Positions 62,409 through 64,000 of a stretch of DNA of 64,000 nucleotides are shown piece by piece. Position numbers and translations under genes: made by a program. Origin of the DNA: Syngnathus acus (Eukaryota; Chordata; Actinopteri; Syngnathiformes; Syngnathidae); NCBI RefSeq assembly GCF_901709675.1, contig NC_051108.1, positions 7,364,631 through 7,428,630 of the forward strand, in the 5' to 3' direction. The notes beneath the pieces are model-generated. The model did not search any database. It had not been told where the DNA came from and saw nothing but the letters and a program-made list of their open reading frames with translations. The stretch's first letter is position 1. Every line of letters begins with the position of its first letter.

Positions 62409-64000
62409 CATGTTGGATTTAAGTTGGTATGAAACACACCCAGCAGGACACAAAACTGCAGAGCAAGACGTTTGCATTGTTCAACAATACGCAATAATGA
62501 CGTAAGAGCACAATCCGAAAGTACAGACGGACAAAAGAGCAAACAGACGTGAAAACCATCAACCTTATTTGGAGTTGTAGTGAAGAGGAAAGTACAGCTT
62601 CATGAAATGAATGAGAAAATGAATCAGATACGATTCAGTCATAAGAAAAATGCGTTGCAAAGGACACAAACATAAAAATTGCGTCTGAATACCTACAAAA
62701 GGGCAGGGGGGAGAGAAATGTTGTGAATTAAAGCGTGATTGTAAAGTTACAAAGGAGTTTCAGTGGGAAAATATATATTTTTTCTCAATGCTATACTTTT
62801 CTCATATGACTATTCCAGTATGACTTTTTGAATGCAAATCTTTCGTCTCATTTATATTTCAACTTTAGCATAACTGTACAGCTTTTGTCCTCGTTTATTC
62901 ACGTAAAATGGCGACTTTCAGAAACTGGGTTCTTTCAATATTCCAACTTTTATCCCCACAGAATTTTAATTAAAAAAACAAAAAACTTTATGGTTATCGT
63001 ATTATACAACTCCCTCAAAATTTTGAGACTTTTTTCCGACTTATCCTTAATAAGGCTTTACCAACTTTACACTTTTTTTTATGCTCATAAAATTCTGACT
63101 TTTCTCAAAACGACAAATCTATTCTTGTCACACTTTCTCTATTTATATTAATAAAATAATATTAGTTCAACTAAAATATAAGATAAGAAAATATAATCAA
63201 CAGACATTATTAAAGTCAGCATTTTTTCTTTTTGAGATACTGCAAGTGAAAAAAATTGGCTCGTATTAATGATAATTTAATCTTAACGCAAGTCTTTGGC
63301 ATCAGAAACAATAAATGACCTTTTCGCGCAATATTTGCATTTGTATAACGCACTAATACGTTCCAGATTGTCACACGTCATCGCTAAACCGTCCTGATAG
63401 TGAGATGGGAGGGGCGGGTGAATATCAATGTTCCTGACACCAAACAAATTGACAAAAATAAAGGCTGTGGAATGTTTTTTGACAGGAGTACACAGAATTA
63501 AAAAGAACGATCCTAGCAGCATTTGTACACTAGAGAGAAATGTGGCTAATCAATGGGGGATACTCAATGGATGATTTCTGATTGATTAGATACTACATTA
63601 TGCCTTGTTTAATCTTGCCCTCCTTGTAGATTCCAGCCCTTTTCATAAGGAGAACCCAAACGTGAGACAAAAGCCACGCATGCACGCACAAAAATAACTA
63701 AGTCTTTAACAAAAATATCACTTACTTTCACAACCATAGAAAAATAAGAGCTTTTCCAGTAATATTGACAGAGCTGTGAAACCAAACAATCTGTAATAAA
63801 TACAGAAGGAGTGATGAGAAAATAGAAAGGGATGAATTCATACAGGGGAAGGAGATAAGAGTCTGCAAGTGCGGTCAAGATGCCAAAAAAAAATCTCTCT
63901 GCATAGAGGCGTCACTGCGGTGTCCCTTCCTGTGTCCCTCTCCTTTTTTGTTTCCGTAGCGGTCGTCCTGAAGTGAAGTACAGCGTTGCAACATTTAGAT
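62409..64000. other. Non-coding AT-rich DNA to the window end
   Basis: No exon recognised on either strand. The region could include the 3' UTR of a neighbouring gene beyond the window, but nothing proves it. Confidence 0.4.

Overview
The window is nuclear DNA of a vertebrate, almost certainly a ray-finned (teleost) fish. The evidence is: a SAMD5 orthologue whose SAM domain and C-terminal block read like vertebrate SAMD5; a compact HIPK-like kinase gene of the type expanded in fish; short introns with GT/AG borders; a tRNA-derived SINE and L2-type LINE tails that look fish-like; and many hAT, Tc1/mariner-Tigger, Kolobok-like and ISL2EU-like DNA transposon remnants. There are no operons, and most open frames are chance frames in non-coding DNA.

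Layout. From 1 to about 33.6 kb is mostly unique non-coding DNA, interpreted as the first intron or downstream flank of samd5. It carries a 754-bp hAT element (18671-19424), a tRNA-SINE (20105-20416), a small LINE relic (about 22.0 kb), a composite hAT+Tigger element (23923-25098), a Kolobok-like element with a P2X7-C-terminal-like exon (29094-30426) and a deleted ISL2EU-like element that keeps its THAP and YqaJ-type first exons (about 32379-33391). The first coding exon of samd5 lies on the minus strand at 33685-34182; its last exon was not found. From 34.2 to 50 kb is its upstream flank, holding a Tigger-like MITE (41570-42067), L2 LINE pieces (42142-42254 and 45046-46266, the latter split by a hAT MITE) and another hAT MITE (48512-48806).

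At 50128-51374 (+) is a two-exon, 388-residue HIPK-like protein kinase gene with all core catalytic residues. To its right, 53762-56704 is a Buster-type hAT relic that has received two further elements, one of which carries a third inside it. One of the inserted elements (55792-56505) has a second copy at 59692-60406. The two differ by one base of a poly-A tract and both have perfect 8-bp target duplications, so this non-autonomous family moved very recently. The rest, to 64 kb, is non-coding with one more small MITE (62153-62406).

The two host genes are divergently arranged about 16 kb apart and show no sign of a shared pathway. The main story is layered transposon history. I found no clearly new gene system; the most informative observations are the young MITE pair, the co-mobilised nested element present in two inverted copies, and the end-to-end reading of the deleted Kolobok-like and ISL2EU-like elements.
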